Source: Alteraurantiacibacter hainanensis (GTDB lineage Bacteria > Pseudomonadota > Alphaproteobacteria > Sphingomonadales > Sphingomonadaceae). Taken from it: 64,000 nt of DNA. Each line of letters starts with the position of its first letter. Position 1 is the stretch's first letter. The position numbers were made by a program, and so were the translations under genes. Positions 53,447 to 62,303 of this stretch are shown here, one piece after another. The DNA lies in assembly GCF_036321025.1 (NCBI RefSeq), contig NZ_JAZAPB010000001.1, positions 992,001 to 1,056,000 on the forward strand, in the 5' to 3' direction. The notes beneath the pieces are model-generated. The model did no database searches. It saw only the letters and a list, made by a program, of their open reading frames with translations, and was not told the origin of the DNA.

Positions 53447-53485
53447 GGCGCCAGCGGAACAATCGCCGCTGGCGCCCTTTGATTA
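53447..53485 (+). terminator. GC hairpin between ligB and ligC
   Basis: GGCGCCAGCGG (53447-53457) pairs perfectly with CCGCTGGCGCC (53466-53476) across an 8-nt loop, followed by CTTTGATTAGG. Likely partial terminator or RNA-processing site inside the lig operon; ligC has its own AGGAG ribosome-binding site. Confidence 0.7.
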
Positions 53486-53525
53486 GGCAAGCACGCAAGA
53501 CCCATTCTCGACAGGAGAACCCCCC

Positions 53526-54488
53526 ATGAAAATCGCACTCGCCGGTGGCGGCGCATTCGGAGAAAAGCATCTCGACGGCCTCAAGAACATCGATGGTGTC
53601 GAGGTCGTCAGCCTGGTCGGCCGCACTCAGGACAAGACGCAGGCCCTCGCCGACAAATACGGCATCGGCCACGCGACCACCAATTACGAGGAAATGCTGG
53701 AAAACGACGACATCGACGCCGTGATCCTGTGCACTCCCACGCAGATGCACGCCGACCAGGCGATCAAGGCGATGGACGCAGGCAAGCACGTCGAGGTGGA
53801 AATCCCGCTGTGCGACGATCTTGCCGATGGCGAGGCGGTGCTGAAGAAGCAGCAGGAAACCGGCCTCGTCTGCATGGTGGGCCATACCCGCCGCTTCAAT
53901 CCTTCGCACCAGTACGTGAAGAACAAGATCGACGCGGGCGAGTTCACGATCCAGTCGATGGACGTGGAGACCTTCTTCTTCCGCCGCGAGAACAAGAACG
54001 CCAAGGGCGAGCCGCGCAGCTGGACCGACCACCTGCTGTGGCACCACTCCGCCCACACCATCGACATCTTCCAGTACATGACCGGCAACAAGATCGTGGC
54101 CGCCAACATCCTTCAGGGGCCAAAGCACCCTGACCTCGGCATCGCCATGGATCAGTCGATCCAGATGAAGACCGACAAGGGCCAGATCCTGACCCTGGCG
54201 CTGTCGTTCAACAACGATGGCCCGCTGGGCACGTTCTTCCGCTATATCGGCGACACCGCGACCTACATCGCCCGCTACGACGACCTGGTGAACGGCCGCG
54301 AAGAGCCGATCGACCTTTCCGTCGTCGACGTACCGAGCGACAACGGTATCGAACTGCAGGACCGCGAGTTCATCTCCGCGATCCGTGAAGGGCGAGAGCC
54401 GAACAGCTCGGTGGCCGACACCATCGAATGCTACCGCACCATCGGCAAGCTGCAGAAGAGCCTCGAAGAGCAGGACGGCTGGTCGTAA
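53526..54488 (+). CDS. ligC: 4-carboxy-2-hydroxymuconate-6-semialdehyde dehydrogenase
   Basis: 320 aa GFO/IDH-type NAD(P)-dependent dehydrogenase. LAGGGAFGEKHLDGL dinucleotide site; CTPTQMHADQAIKAMDAGKHVEVEIPL is the conserved EKP-type region; HTRRFNPSHQYVKN and HHSAHTIDIFQYMTG complete it. It oxidises the hemiacetal form of the ring-cleavage product to PDC. Its TAA overlaps the start of the next gene (TAATG). Confidence 0.95.
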   Translation: MKIALAGGGAFGEKHLDGLKNIDGVEVVSLVGRTQDKTQALADKYGIGHATTNYEEMLENDDIDAVILCTPTQMHADQAIKAMDAGKHVEVEIPLCDDLADGEAVLKKQQETGLVCMVGHTRRFNPSHQYVKNKIDAGEFTIQSMDVETFFFRRENKNAKGEPRSWTDHLLWHHSAHTIDIFQYMTGNKIVAANILQGPKHPDLGIAMDQSIQMKTDKGQILTLALSFNNDGPLGTFFRYIGDTATYIARYDDLVNGREEPIDLSVVDVPSDNGIELQDREFISAIREGREPNSSVADTIECYRTIGKLQKSLEEQDGWS

Positions 54489-55492
54489 TGGCAGGACTTG
54501 CGAAGCGTGAAATAGCCGGCCGCGCCGTCCACCCCGTGGGGCTGGGCTGCATGAACCTGTCGTGGGCCTATGGCTCCCCGCCCCCGCACGAGGAGAAGGT
54601 GAAGCTCCTCAACCGGGCACTGGACATCGGCTACGACCACTTCGACACCGCCAACATCTACGGCGGCGGCGACAACGAGGAACTGCTGGCCGAAGCAGTG
54701 ATGCACCGCCGCAAGGACTTCTTCCTCGCCAGCAAGTGCGGCATCATAGTGGACGGCGCCAAGCGCGGCGTCTCCTGCGCGCCGGAAAGCATCGCCGAGC
54801 ATCTCGACAAGAGCCTGGCCCGGCTGAAGACCGACCATATCGATCTGTTCTACATGCACCGCTTCGATCCGAAGGTGCCGGTAGCTGACAGCGTGGGCGC
54901 CATGGTGCGCGCGATGGAAGCGGGCAAGATCGGCGCCTATGGCGTGTCGGAATGGAATGCCGCGCACATCCGCGAGGCGCATGCCGTCCATCCCGTTGCC
55001 GCCGTGCAGCCCGAATATTCGCTGTGGACCCGCAACGTGGAACTCGGCGTGCTCGATACCTGCAAGGAATTGGGCATTGCGCTCGTGGCGTTCAGCCCGA
55101 CCGGGCGCGGCGCCTTCGGCGGCGTTCTGCGCGACCCCTCCACCCTGGAGGACAAGGACCTGCGCACGAAGATGCCCCGGTTCAATTCCGACAACTGGCC
55201 GAAGAACCTGAAGGTAATCGAGCAGTTCGAGGCGCTGGCGAAAGAGGTGGGCGTGACGCCCGCACAGCTCGCCAACCGCTGGGTGCTGGAGCAGGGCGAC
55301 AACTGCCATGTCATTCCCGGCACCACCAGCATCGCGCACATGGAAGAGAACTTCCAGGCCGCCAATGTCGACGTGCCCTCAGATGCCATCGCCAGGGCGG
55401 GCGAGATCGTCAATCACGCGACGGTGCACGGCCATCGCTACCACGACGCGATCCGGCCGACGATCGATACCGAGGAATTCGAGGACGCCTGA
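54488..55492 (+). CDS. Aldo/keto reductase in the lig operon
   Basis: 334 aa. AKR active-site Asp and Tyr in DTANIYGGGDNEEL, Lys in FFLASKCGI, and His in DLFYMHRFDP, with GAYGVSEWNA and IPGTTSIAHMEEN for NADPH. ATG at 54488 overlaps the ligC stop (TAATG). Substrate unknown; an aldehyde from aromatic side-chain processing is possible. This gene is not part of the classical protocatechuate pathway. Confidence 0.85.
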   Translation: MAGLAKREIAGRAVHPVGLGCMNLSWAYGSPPPHEEKVKLLNRALDIGYDHFDTANIYGGGDNEELLAEAVMHRRKDFFLASKCGIIVDGAKRGVSCAPESIAEHLDKSLARLKTDHIDLFYMHRFDPKVPVADSVGAMVRAMEAGKIGAYGVSEWNAAHIREAHAVHPVAAVQPEYSLWTRNVELGVLDTCKELGIALVAFSPTGRGAFGGVLRDPSTLEDKDLRTKMPRFNSDNWPKNLKVIEQFEALAKEVGVTPAQLANRWVLEQGDNCHVIPGTTSIAHMEENFQAANVDVPSDAIARAGEIVNHATVHGHRYHDAIRPTIDTEEFEDA

Positions 55493-55494
55493 CA

Positions 55495-56298
55495 ATGGCC
55501 ACGGTGCGTGCTCCGATCGGCTATTGCGAGCGCACCGAGAAGCGGCCCTATTTCTACGCCAACGCGCATGAGAAGGACTTCGTGCCGGTGCAGGCGGTCG
55601 ACGTGGAGATCACCGATGCCCGTGGACTGGACTGTTCGCTCGATGTCGAGGGTTTCACGCTGGTCGAACATGCCAGCGCGCTCGACGACCTGACCGATCT
55701 CGACGCGGTGAAGCGGGATCATTCGGGCGAGATCGCCGAACTGTTGACAGCCGTGACCGGCTGCGACCACGTGGCGATGACGCCCATGGGCATCCTGCGG
55801 TTTTCCGAGCGGGCGGGCGCGAATGCCGTGCACGACAATTCGCACCCCGCCCGCTTCGTCCACGTGGACATGTCGACGGAGGCCGCCGCCGTCGCACGCG
55901 CGAAGTTGGCGCCTGAAGGACGCGAAATCGTCCGCAGCGCGCAATACAACGTGTGGCGCGTGCTCAGCCCGCCTCCGCAGGACGTGCCGCTGGGGCTGTG
56001 TGCCTGGAGCTCTCTGAGCCGGGACGACCTGATCGATTGCGACGCGATCTTCGACCCGCTCGACGGATCGCCCGAATGGGGCTTTCCCAATTACCTGCTG
56101 GAATACAATCCCGCCCACCGCTGGTTCTACTACAGCGCCATGCACGTGGGCGAGGCGCTGATCTTCAAGACCAGCGAAAGCGATCCGGACCGCGCGCAGT
56201 TGATGCCGCACGGCGCATTCGACAACCCGCTCGCCCCGAAAGATGCGGCTCCACGCATCAGTCTGGAAATGCGCGGCACCGCCTTCTGGTTCGCATGA
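55495..56298 (+). CDS. CmcJ/NvfI-family oxidoreductase
   Basis: 267 aa. NSHPARFVHVDMS, QYNVWRVLSPPPQDVPLGL, NPAHRWFYYSAMHVGEALIFKT and PHGAFDNPLAPKDAAPRISLEMR match the CmcJ/NvfI/AsaB type (related to GA4 desaturase-like and cephamycin 7-alpha-methoxylation proteins). These often act as non-heme iron-type oxygenases, though the H-x-D-H set cannot be confirmed. It starts 2 bp after the aldo/keto reductase stop and closes the plus lig operon. Substrate unknown. Confidence 0.75.
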   Translation: MATVRAPIGYCERTEKRPYFYANAHEKDFVPVQAVDVEITDARGLDCSLDVEGFTLVEHASALDDLTDLDAVKRDHSGEIAELLTAVTGCDHVAMTPMGILRFSERAGANAVHDNSHPARFVHVDMSTEAAAVARAKLAPEGREIVRSAQYNVWRVLSPPPQDVPLGLCAWSSLSRDDLIDCDAIFDPLDGSPEWGFPNYLLEYNPAHRWFYYSAMHVGEALIFKTSESDPDRAQLMPHGAFDNPLAPKDAAPRISLEMRGTAFWFA

Positions 56299-56303
56299 AA
56301 GCG

Positions 56304-56330
56304 CTTAACCTATTCGCCTGACAGGTTAAG
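56304..56330. repeat. Dyad after the lig operon
   Basis: CTTAACCT (56304-56311) and AGGTTAAG (56323-56330) form a perfect 8-bp hairpin with an 11-nt loop, just after the CmcJ/NvfI stop. No T-run follows, so it may be an operator for the downstream hydrolase gene or a weak terminator. Confidence 0.4.
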
Positions 56331-56361
56331 ATCGTCCCCGAATTAGATGGGGAGAGACCAC

Positions 56362-57330
56362 ATGAACAAGACGATCCCGGCCATACTTGCCTCCTGCGCC
56401 ATCGGCCTGGCCATGCCCGCTGCCGCACAGGTCGACGCGCCTGAAGAAAGTTTCGAGGAGATGATGGCGCGGGTGAACCTGTTGCCCGATACCCAGGGCG
56501 ATGGTCCGTTTCCCTCGTTGATTGAGACAGTCGATGCCCTGCCCCAGCACGTGGTCTACCGCCCGCAGGACCTTTCCGCCGTCGGACCGGACGGCCTCGG
56601 CGTCTTCGTGTGGGGCAACGGCGGCTGCGCGGCCGACGGCACCAGCAGCCGCTTTCACCTCTCGCAGATCGCCTCCTACGGCTATGTCGTCATTGCGCCG
56701 GGCCTGTGGCGCAGCGGACCTGGTGCTCAGGCGGAGCCGGAAGCGCCGCGCGGGCCGCCGCGCGAAGGCGAGATGCGACCCTCGCCCACCACTGCCGAAC
56801 AACTGATCGAAGCGCTGGACTGGGTCCTGGCGCAGAACGCAAACCCCGAGAGCCCCTATTACGGCCTCGTCGACGAGGACGCGCTGGCCGCCGGAGGTTT
56901 CTCCTGCGGTGGAGTGCAGGCGCTCAGCGTCGCAGGAGACACACGGCTCGATACGGTGGTGGTGCAGAACAGCGGTCTTCTGCCGGACGATGCGCCGCGC
57001 ATGGGGGGAATGGAAGCGGGCAAGGATGCCCTGCAGGCCTTGCACACGCCCGTCATCTATCTCGACGGCGGGCCGACCGATATCGCCTATGAAAACGGCC
57101 TGGACGATTACAACCGGATCGACCACGTGCCCGCGTTCTGGGTCAACACCCCCACCGGCCACGGCGGCACCTATCACGAGCCCATGGGTGGACGGAACGC
57201 GATGATCGTGGTCGACTGGCTCGAATGGCAGCTCCGCGACGATGCAGCTGCCGCGCGCACGTTTACCGGCGCGAACTGCCGCCTGTGCACCGATCCGGAA
57301 GCGACCATCGAGTACAAGAACTGGCCGTAA
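56362..57330 (+). CDS. Secreted alpha/beta hydrolase
   Basis: 322 aa with signal peptide (MNKTIPAILASCAIGLAMPAAAQ). GGFSCGGVQAL carries the GxSxG nucleophile; WGNGGCAADGTSSRFHLSQIASYGYVVIAPG is the oxyanion region; GHGGTYHEPMG likely has the catalytic His. It resembles feruloyl-esterase / polyester depolymerase-type secreted hydrolases, but substrate is not defined. GGGGAGAG precedes the ATG at 56362, preferred over the earlier in-frame ATG at 56347. Being next to the lig operon makes an aromatic ester substrate plausible. Confidence 0.8.
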   Translation: MNKTIPAILASCAIGLAMPAAAQVDAPEESFEEMMARVNLLPDTQGDGPFPSLIETVDALPQHVVYRPQDLSAVGPDGLGVFVWGNGGCAADGTSSRFHLSQIASYGYVVIAPGLWRSGPGAQAEPEAPRGPPREGEMRPSPTTAEQLIEALDWVLAQNANPESPYYGLVDEDALAAGGFSCGGVQALSVAGDTRLDTVVVQNSGLLPDDAPRMGGMEAGKDALQALHTPVIYLDGGPTDIAYENGLDDYNRIDHVPAFWVNTPTGHGGTYHEPMGGRNAMIVVDWLEWQLRDDAAAARTFTGANCRLCTDPEATIEYKNWP

Positions 57331-57365
57331 GGCCTTCAGTCAGAGCCTGGGAGCCGGACGCAATC

Positions 57366-57397
57366 GGGGCTCCGCGGCCCGTCCGCCGCGGAGCCCC
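57366..57397. terminator. Perfect 12-bp hairpin in a convergent intergenic region
   Basis: GGGGCTCCGCGG (57366-57377) and CCGCGGAGCCCC (57386-57397), 8-nt loop, between convergent genes. Probably a bidirectional terminator, though no clear T-run is present on either side. Confidence 0.55.
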
Positions 57398-57442
57398 CGC
57401 CGGAGACCCTGGTCACTCGTCTCCGGCCTGTTCCTTGCGTGG

Positions 57443-57859
57443 TCAGCCGTCGGCTTCGGTCGGCGCCTGAGGCATGGCATCACGCACGCGCTGGGCTACG
57501 ACCGGGTCGCTCTGCGCCGCCTGGCCGATGGCGGCATAGGTCTGGTAGTCCAGCCCCTCGCTCGCGAGAATGGCCCGGGCCTGTTCGCGCCTCTCGTCGG
57601 CAGCGAGCGTATCGTCGAGGTCGTTGATGGCCATGGCCGCCGACACGAAGCTGGCGATCTGGGCATCGGTGAAATCGTCCGCGGCGGTGTCCTGCGACGA
57701 TGCTGCGGGAGGTGTGCCTTCGGGCGGCAGTGCCTCGGCCTCTGCCTGGGCATCGTTCTCCATGTGCGCCGGGTCGAGCGGGTCGTGCCCGTCCTGCGCG
57801 GCGGCTGCGGTCGCCACCAGGGCAAGGGGTCCTGCGGCGAGAAACAATACAGTCTTCAT
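57443..57859 (-). CDS. DUF4168-like secreted protein
   Basis: 138 aa with signal peptide (MKTVLFLAAGPLALVATAAAA). The mature part DDFTDAQIASFVSAAMAIND...AILASEGLDYQTYAAIGQAAQSDPVVAQRV resembles DUF4168, secreted helical proteins of unknown function. ATG at 57859 follows AAGGATTGATA. Convergent with the alpha/beta hydrolase gene. Confidence 0.75.
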   Translation of the reverse strand: MKTVLFLAAGPLALVATAAAAQDGHDPLDPAHMENDAQAEAEALPPEGTPPAASSQDTAADDFTDAQIASFVSAAMAINDLDDTLAADERREQARAILASEGLDYQTYAAIGQAAQSDPVVAQRVRDAMPQAPTEADG

Positions 57860-58079
57860 TATCAATCCTTCCAGCGTGCTGGTCACGCCCCCGCCAACTC
57901 GCTGCGCCGGGCGAGGCGGCGCGGCAATCGGCAAGTGGCTGAAATGGCCGGGGCAAAAGCCGGAAGGAAGGTTCTGTGCCGTAGCTGCGACGAACGGTGT
58001 GCGCCGGGCACCTCCCAAGTGCTCGGCGCGTTTCGGCCCGTCCTCGACCAGCGGCGCTTCGCCGCCAGTCAGGAGCGAA

Positions 58080-58586
58080 TCACTCGGCTGCCGCCAGGTC
58101 CGGCTGCGTCGCGGGGACCTGGGTATCGTCCTGCGCGACGTTGTAGGCGGAACGGATCATCCAGGTGCCGCCGGGGGCCTTGGTCCAGACCGTCTGGCTC
58201 GTCATGGGCAGCGTGGTCGGCTCTCCGGTCTCGGGGTCGCTGGTGGTGAATTCGACCAGGCTGGTGAGCACCGCGAGGTCGTCCCCCGATGAGGCCCAGC
58301 CGTGGGTCGGTTCGATCGTCAGCGCGAAGTTCGGGTCCTCCACCAGCGCGGCATATTCCGCGCCGATCTCCGCGCCGCCCTGCAGCACCGTGCCATCGGG
58401 CCGGACCAGCCGGGCATCGTCGGCATAGAGACGGGCGATACCCACCACGTCGTCGCTTGCTATCGCCTGCAGCTGCGACTGCTCGGTCTGCCGCACGGTA
58501 TCGACGACATCGTCCGGTTCGGCTCCGCCCGTGCATGCACCCAGCAGAATGGCCGCAACCATGGTTGCAATCGGTCCCCTTGCCAT
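58080..58586 (-). CDS. SnoaL/NTF2-like lipoprotein (DUF4440-type)
   Basis: 168 aa. Lipobox LLGAC with Cys18. The mature domain has the NTF2-like cone-fold pattern (RQTEQSQLQAIASDDVVGIARLYADDARLVRPDGTVLQG ... WMIRSAYNVA). Proteins like this sit at the membrane and may bind small ligands. No catalytic role visible. Confidence 0.75.
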   Translation of the reverse strand: MARGPIATMVAAILLGACTGGAEPDDVVDTVRQTEQSQLQAIASDDVVGIARLYADDARLVRPDGTVLQGGAEIGAEYAALVEDPNFALTIEPTHGWASSGDDLAVLTSLVEFTTSDPETGEPTTLPMTSQTVWTKAPGGTWMIRSAYNVAQDDTQVPATQPDLAAAE

Positions 58587-58674
58587 TGATCACCCTCTCT
58601 CTTTCGCCCCTCGAACGGGGCACCGGGTATCTGGCTAGGGTTGCGGGCCGCCCCGCACATTGATCTGGCGCAAT

Positions 58675-59208
58675 CTAGATTTGCGCGAACAGGCCTTTCC
58701 AGAATGCCTTGGCCTCGGCCACGGCATCGGCGTCGGCCAGCTTCTCGTGATTGACGCCGATGGTCGCCTTGCCTCCCGCCTTGTCGGAGAAATGAACGGT
58801 GACCTTCGAGCCGTCGTCGAGGTCGACGCGCCAGTAGCGCCAGTTGTCGCTTTGCGTCACGCGCGGCTCCTCGCCAGCAACCGCGCCTGCATAGTCGGTG
58901 CGCTCACCCACCAGCTCGCGCCAGGCGGCAAGCGCCTCGTCCTTGTCGCCCGGAAAGGTCTTGCTGACGTTGGCGGCGAAGGTGCCCGCGCAGGTCTGCC
59001 CAACTTCGCGGCGACCGATCATTCGCTCGTATCCGACGGCCACCATCTGCGACCACCAGGCGGGCACGCCCTCGCTTTTCAATAGCCTCGCGATCTCGGC
59101 ATGGCTCATGTCGGCAGCGCCGGCGCCGTCGAGGTGCGCCTTCCACGCAGCCCAGTCGCGGCCCGTGGCCTCTGCCACGGGCGCGTCCGCCATGCCGGCG
59201 CTGGGCAT
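58675..59208 (-). CDS. DUF4287/SRPBCC-like protein coupled to dienelactone hydrolase gene
   Basis: 177 aa. DMSHAEIARLLKSEGVPAWWSQMVAVGYERMIGRR fits the DUF4287 helical domain; the C-terminal half (WRYWRVDLDDGSKVTVHFSDKAGGKATIGVNHEKL) has the SRPBCC/AHSA1 look. Start at 59208 overlaps the preceding gene stop (TGATG). Function unknown. Confidence 0.7.
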   Translation of the reverse strand: MPSAGMADAPVAEATGRDWAAWKAHLDGAGAADMSHAEIARLLKSEGVPAWWSQMVAVGYERMIGRREVGQTCAGTFAANVSKTFPGDKDEALAAWRELVGERTDYAGAVAGEEPRVTQSDNWRYWRVDLDDGSKVTVHFSDKAGGKATIGVNHEKLADADAVAEAKAFWKGLFAQI

Positions 59209-60074
59209 CACAGGGTCTTGGAATACATCTCGAGCAATTCGCTCCACGCCCGCTCGGCTTCCGCCTCGGCGTAGACCGGACTGTCGAGAACGGTCCAGCC
59301 GTGGTCGCCGTCGTACACCTCCACCTCGATATCGGCGGCGGCTTCCTCTGCCGCTTCGCGCAGCTGGGCCTTAGCATCGGGATTCTCGGCGTCGTCATCG
59401 CGGGCGATGGCGATCAGCGCCGCGGCGTCGGCGGCCAGGTCGTCCAGCAGGTTGACCGGAGCCATCGCCCCCTCGCCCACCAGGCCCCCGCCGTGAAAGC
59501 TGGCGGCGGCCTTCACCCGGCTGGGCACGGCGGCGGCGGCGTAGATGGTCCAGCTGCCCGTCATGCAATAGCCCTGGTTGCCGATCCCGCGCGAGGAATC
59601 GACCGCGTCCTGCGCATCCAGCCAGGCCACCACGGCGCGCGCGGTTTCCTGCACCGCCTGGGGCGTATTGGCCTCGCGCCACGGGGTGACCTTGTTCCAG
59701 CCGTCGTTGCTGCGCCAGTCGTCGAAATCCTCGAACTGCTGGCCGGCAACGCTCCTGTAATAGGGATTGGCGACCAGGACGGCGTAGCCGCTCTCGGCAA
59801 GGCGCCTGCCCATCTGCACCTTGGCGGGGCGAAGGCCGGCGATGTCGGGCCACAGGATCACGGCCGGATGCGAGCCCTCGGCCGGATGGATGAACACGCC
59901 ATCGAAGGTGCCGCCGGGCGCATCAAAGGTTACCGCGTTCTCGACCAGCCCGCCGACTGCCTGGGCATTTCCGTCCATCGGCGCGCAGGCGGCGACCGCC
60001 CCTGCTCCGGCCAGGGCGCCGAACTGGCGCCGGTTGATCGTCGGCATCGCACGAAGCTGATTCTGGTCACACAT
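59208..60074 (-). CDS. Exported dienelactone hydrolase-family protein
   Basis: 288 aa. N-terminus INRRQFGALAGAGAVAA is Tat-like with an ACAP lipobox-like site; the hydrolase fold has PAVILWPDIAGLRPAKVQMG, nucleophile Cys in NQGYCMTGSW, acid Asp and His in YDGDHGWTVLD. Dienelactone hydrolases use Cys-Asp-His on lactones; this exported type may act on periplasmic esters. GGGAGA is 7 nt ahead of ATG at 60074. Its stop overlaps the next gene. Confidence 0.85.
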   Translation of the reverse strand: MCDQNQLRAMPTINRRQFGALAGAGAVAACAPMDGNAQAVGGLVENAVTFDAPGGTFDGVFIHPAEGSHPAVILWPDIAGLRPAKVQMGRRLAESGYAVLVANPYYRSVAGQQFEDFDDWRSNDGWNKVTPWREANTPQAVQETARAVVAWLDAQDAVDSSRGIGNQGYCMTGSWTIYAAAAVPSRVKAAASFHGGGLVGEGAMAPVNLLDDLAADAAALIAIARDDDAENPDAKAQLREAAEEAAADIEVEVYDGDHGWTVLDSPVYAEAEAERAWSELLEMYSKTL

Positions 60075-60507
60075 CGGTCTGTCTCCCATGGATCTTGAAC
60101 GTGATCGGGCCAAAGCTAGCTGATCGAAGCGGGCCCTCCAAGCAGCCCTTTTCGCAAATTCGCTACGTGAACTATTCGTTCGCGCGCCTGAAATTTGTAG
60201 AAAGACGACAAAATGGTTGTCCGCCGTGTCTCGCGCGGGACCGAGCCGGCTTTGCGCGGCGATCCCGCAGGTCCGCAGAAACCGGCGATTCGCGCAATTT
60301 CACAGGGTCGTTGAGGCGACGAATCTGGCCGGACATTGCCCATCCGTCCCGGCTTGAGACATGCGCCAGGTAGCGTTTGGGCTGACCGGAAATTCGTCCA
60401 GATAGGGGGGTGCGAATCGAACTAATTGCTGTTAACCAATTGGAAAGATTCGGCTCAGCCAGGGGCAATGAATGGCTCGCCGAAGGCTTAACATGGGGGA
60501 ATGTCGA
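60075..60507. other. Non-coding stretch upstream of csgF
   Basis: No convincing reading frame. The left end holds the leader of the minus-strand hydrolase; the right end is AT-richer (near 60420-60450, with CCAATTGG at 60436-60443) and should carry the csg promoter. A GC-rich block in the middle has no obvious terminator. Confidence 0.5.
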
Positions 60508-60951
60508 ATGGTTTCGCGACGTAGAACTTGCGTCCACCTGGCAATAATATCGCTTTCCGTCGGGATCGGGATGCAAGCCGTACCGGCCCTGGCGCAGGAC
60601 ATGGTCTACGAACCAATCGACCCTTCTTTTGGCGGCAACCCCTTCAACTCCGCGCACCTGCTCGGCGTTGCCAATGCGCAGAACGATTACAAGGATCCGA
60701 ACGCGCGCAATTCCAACAGCCAGGCGGATATCTTCGCCCGCCAGTTGCAGTCGCGCCTGCTCTCGGCCCTGTCGTCGCAGATCGTCGATGCGATCTTCGG
60801 CGACAATCCGCAGGAGCGCGGCACGATCAGCTTCGGCGGGCAGACGATCGATTTCGTTCGCGGCCTGACCGAGATCACCCTCACCATTACCGACGATGAA
60901 ACCGGTGAAGTCACCGAGATCGTCATCCCGACGTTTCTCGAGATCGACTAA
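60508..60951 (+). CDS. csgF: Curli assembly protein CsgF
   Basis: 147 aa. Signal peptide ending near ALA-QD; mature QDMVYEPIDPSFGGNPFNSAHLLGVANAQNDYKD is the CsgF N-terminus that binds the CsgG pore; SQIVDAIFGDNPQERGTISFGGQTIDFVRG and the C-terminal strand TEIVIPTFLEI follow. CsgF caps the secretion channel and links curlin nucleation to the surface. ATG at 60508 follows GGGGGA at 7 nt; two upstream in-frame ATGs are less likely. TAATG overlap with csgG. Confidence 0.93.
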   Translation: MVSRRRTCVHLAIISLSVGIGMQAVPALAQDMVYEPIDPSFGGNPFNSAHLLGVANAQNDYKDPNARNSNSQADIFARQLQSRLLSALSSQIVDAIFGDNPQERGTISFGGQTIDFVRGLTEITLTITDDETGEVTEIVIPTFLEID

Positions 60952-61925
60952 TGGCGCCAGGTCGAATTGCACGGGCCGTGGGCCTGATTTGCGCAGCCAT
61001 GGCGATGGCCGGCTGCGCCACGGTGACGGAAGACGGCCGCACCATGTGGCCGGAAACGCGTTCCAAGGCCTACATTCCCGACCGTACGCAGACCCAGGTC
61101 CTGCTGGGCCAGCTGCCCGCGCCCACGCGTCCGATTTCCGTGGCGGTGTACAATTTCGTGGACCAGACCGGCCAGTACAAACCGGTTTCGGCGGGGCAGA
61201 CGCTTTCACGCGCGGTCACCCAGGGCGGCGGCTCGATCCTGGTCAAGGCGCTGCAGGACGCCGGCAATCGCCAGTGGTTCTCGATCGTCGAGCGTGAATC
61301 GCTGCGCAACCTGCTGAACGAACGCCAGATCATTCGCGAGATGCGCGAGCGCTATCTCGGCGAGGAAACCGTCAATCCCGATGCGCTGCAGGCCCTGCTG
61401 TTTGCCGGCGTACTGCTGGAAGGCGGCATCATCGGATACGATTCCAACACCGTCACCGGCGGAGCGGGCGCGGCCTTCCTGGGCATCGGCGGCCGCAGCG
61501 AATACCGGCAGGACACGGTGACGGTTTACCTGCGCGCGGTTTCCGTGCGCACGGGCGAGGTGCTGACCACGGTCACCGCCTCGAAGACCATCGCCAGCCG
61601 ATCGATCGGAGCGAATGCCTTCCGCTATGTCGCGTTCCGCGAACTGCTGCAGGCGGAAGCGGGCTACACAACGAACGAGCCCGATCTCATCGCTCTCCAG
61701 CAAGCCGTGGAAAAGGCGGTCTACGCGCTGGTGCTGGAAGGCGTGGAACTGAACCTGTGGCAGTTTGCCGATCCGGACGCAGGCATGCCGTTGCTGCTGT
61801 CCTATCAGCAGGAACGCGATGGACATGTCGACGAGGCCGAATTGGCGCAGGCGCTGCGGTCCCTGCCCGAGATGGAGCCTCAACAAATCGTTCGCCGGAC
61901 AGCCGGCGGAGAATTGGACGAATAG
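60951..61925 (+). CDS. csgG: Curli secretion channel lipoprotein CsgG
   Basis: 324 aa. Lipobox MAGC with Cys22. Pore-forming CsgG family: ISVAVYNFVDQTGQYKP, TQGGGSILVKALQDAGNRQWFSIVERESLRNLLNERQIIREM, DSNTVTGGAGAAFLGIGGRSEYRQDTVTVYLRAVSVRTGEVL. It is the nonameric outer-membrane export pore for curlin subunits. TAATG coupling with csgF. No csgE is seen in the window. Confidence 0.95.
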   Translation: MAPGRIARAVGLICAAMAMAGCATVTEDGRTMWPETRSKAYIPDRTQTQVLLGQLPAPTRPISVAVYNFVDQTGQYKPVSAGQTLSRAVTQGGGSILVKALQDAGNRQWFSIVERESLRNLLNERQIIREMRERYLGEETVNPDALQALLFAGVLLEGGIIGYDSNTVTGGAGAAFLGIGGRSEYRQDTVTVYLRAVSVRTGEVLTTVTASKTIASRSIGANAFRYVAFRELLQAEAGYTTNEPDLIALQQAVEKAVYALVLEGVELNLWQFADPDAGMPLLLSYQQERDGHVDEAELAQALRSLPEMEPQQIVRRTAGGELDE

Positions 61926-62124
61926 CAGATGAGCGAAGGAGACGTGGTCCGCTGAAGGGACCGGCTTGAAGGGAAGCGGTAGTCGGAGCCGTTTCCAGTT
62001 CCAGATGATCCGACGGCTTTCCGTGGATGTTGCAGCATCCAGGGGCAGTCCAGAAAAGAGGCGCGCCGGAGTTGCAGCCCCGACGCGCCCGGTTTGACCA
62101 AGTTGCGGTGACAACCAAGTCGTA

Positions 62125-62142
62125 CCGTATGCGAGCATACGG
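62125..62142. promoter_or_regulatory. Perfect 18-bp palindrome upstream of curlin gene
   Basis: CCGTATGCGAGCATACGG, 8-bp arms separated by GA. Located 271 bp before the curlin start and 200 bp after csgG. Form resembles a dimeric activator site; CsgD-type control is a possibility only. Confidence 0.55.
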
Positions 62143-62303
62143 CGCTGGCGTGGTATTGGAATCCTGCGGGTGTTTCAACCGATTGCATGGCGGGCTCCCC
62201 CGTTTCATGCAGGTGTCAGGGCCTTAGCCAGGCTCTCGCGGAAGAAAACTCCAGGTCTGGATAAGAGCGATCGGCCGCGAGACGGCCGCCTCCGTTCCTT
62301 CGA

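Noticed and set aside
46947..54488. LigR-type LysR regulator or protocatechuate transporter in the lig cluster
   Set aside because: No helix-turn-helix or multi-span transport protein is encoded between 46.9 and 56.3 kb, so these must lie elsewhere.
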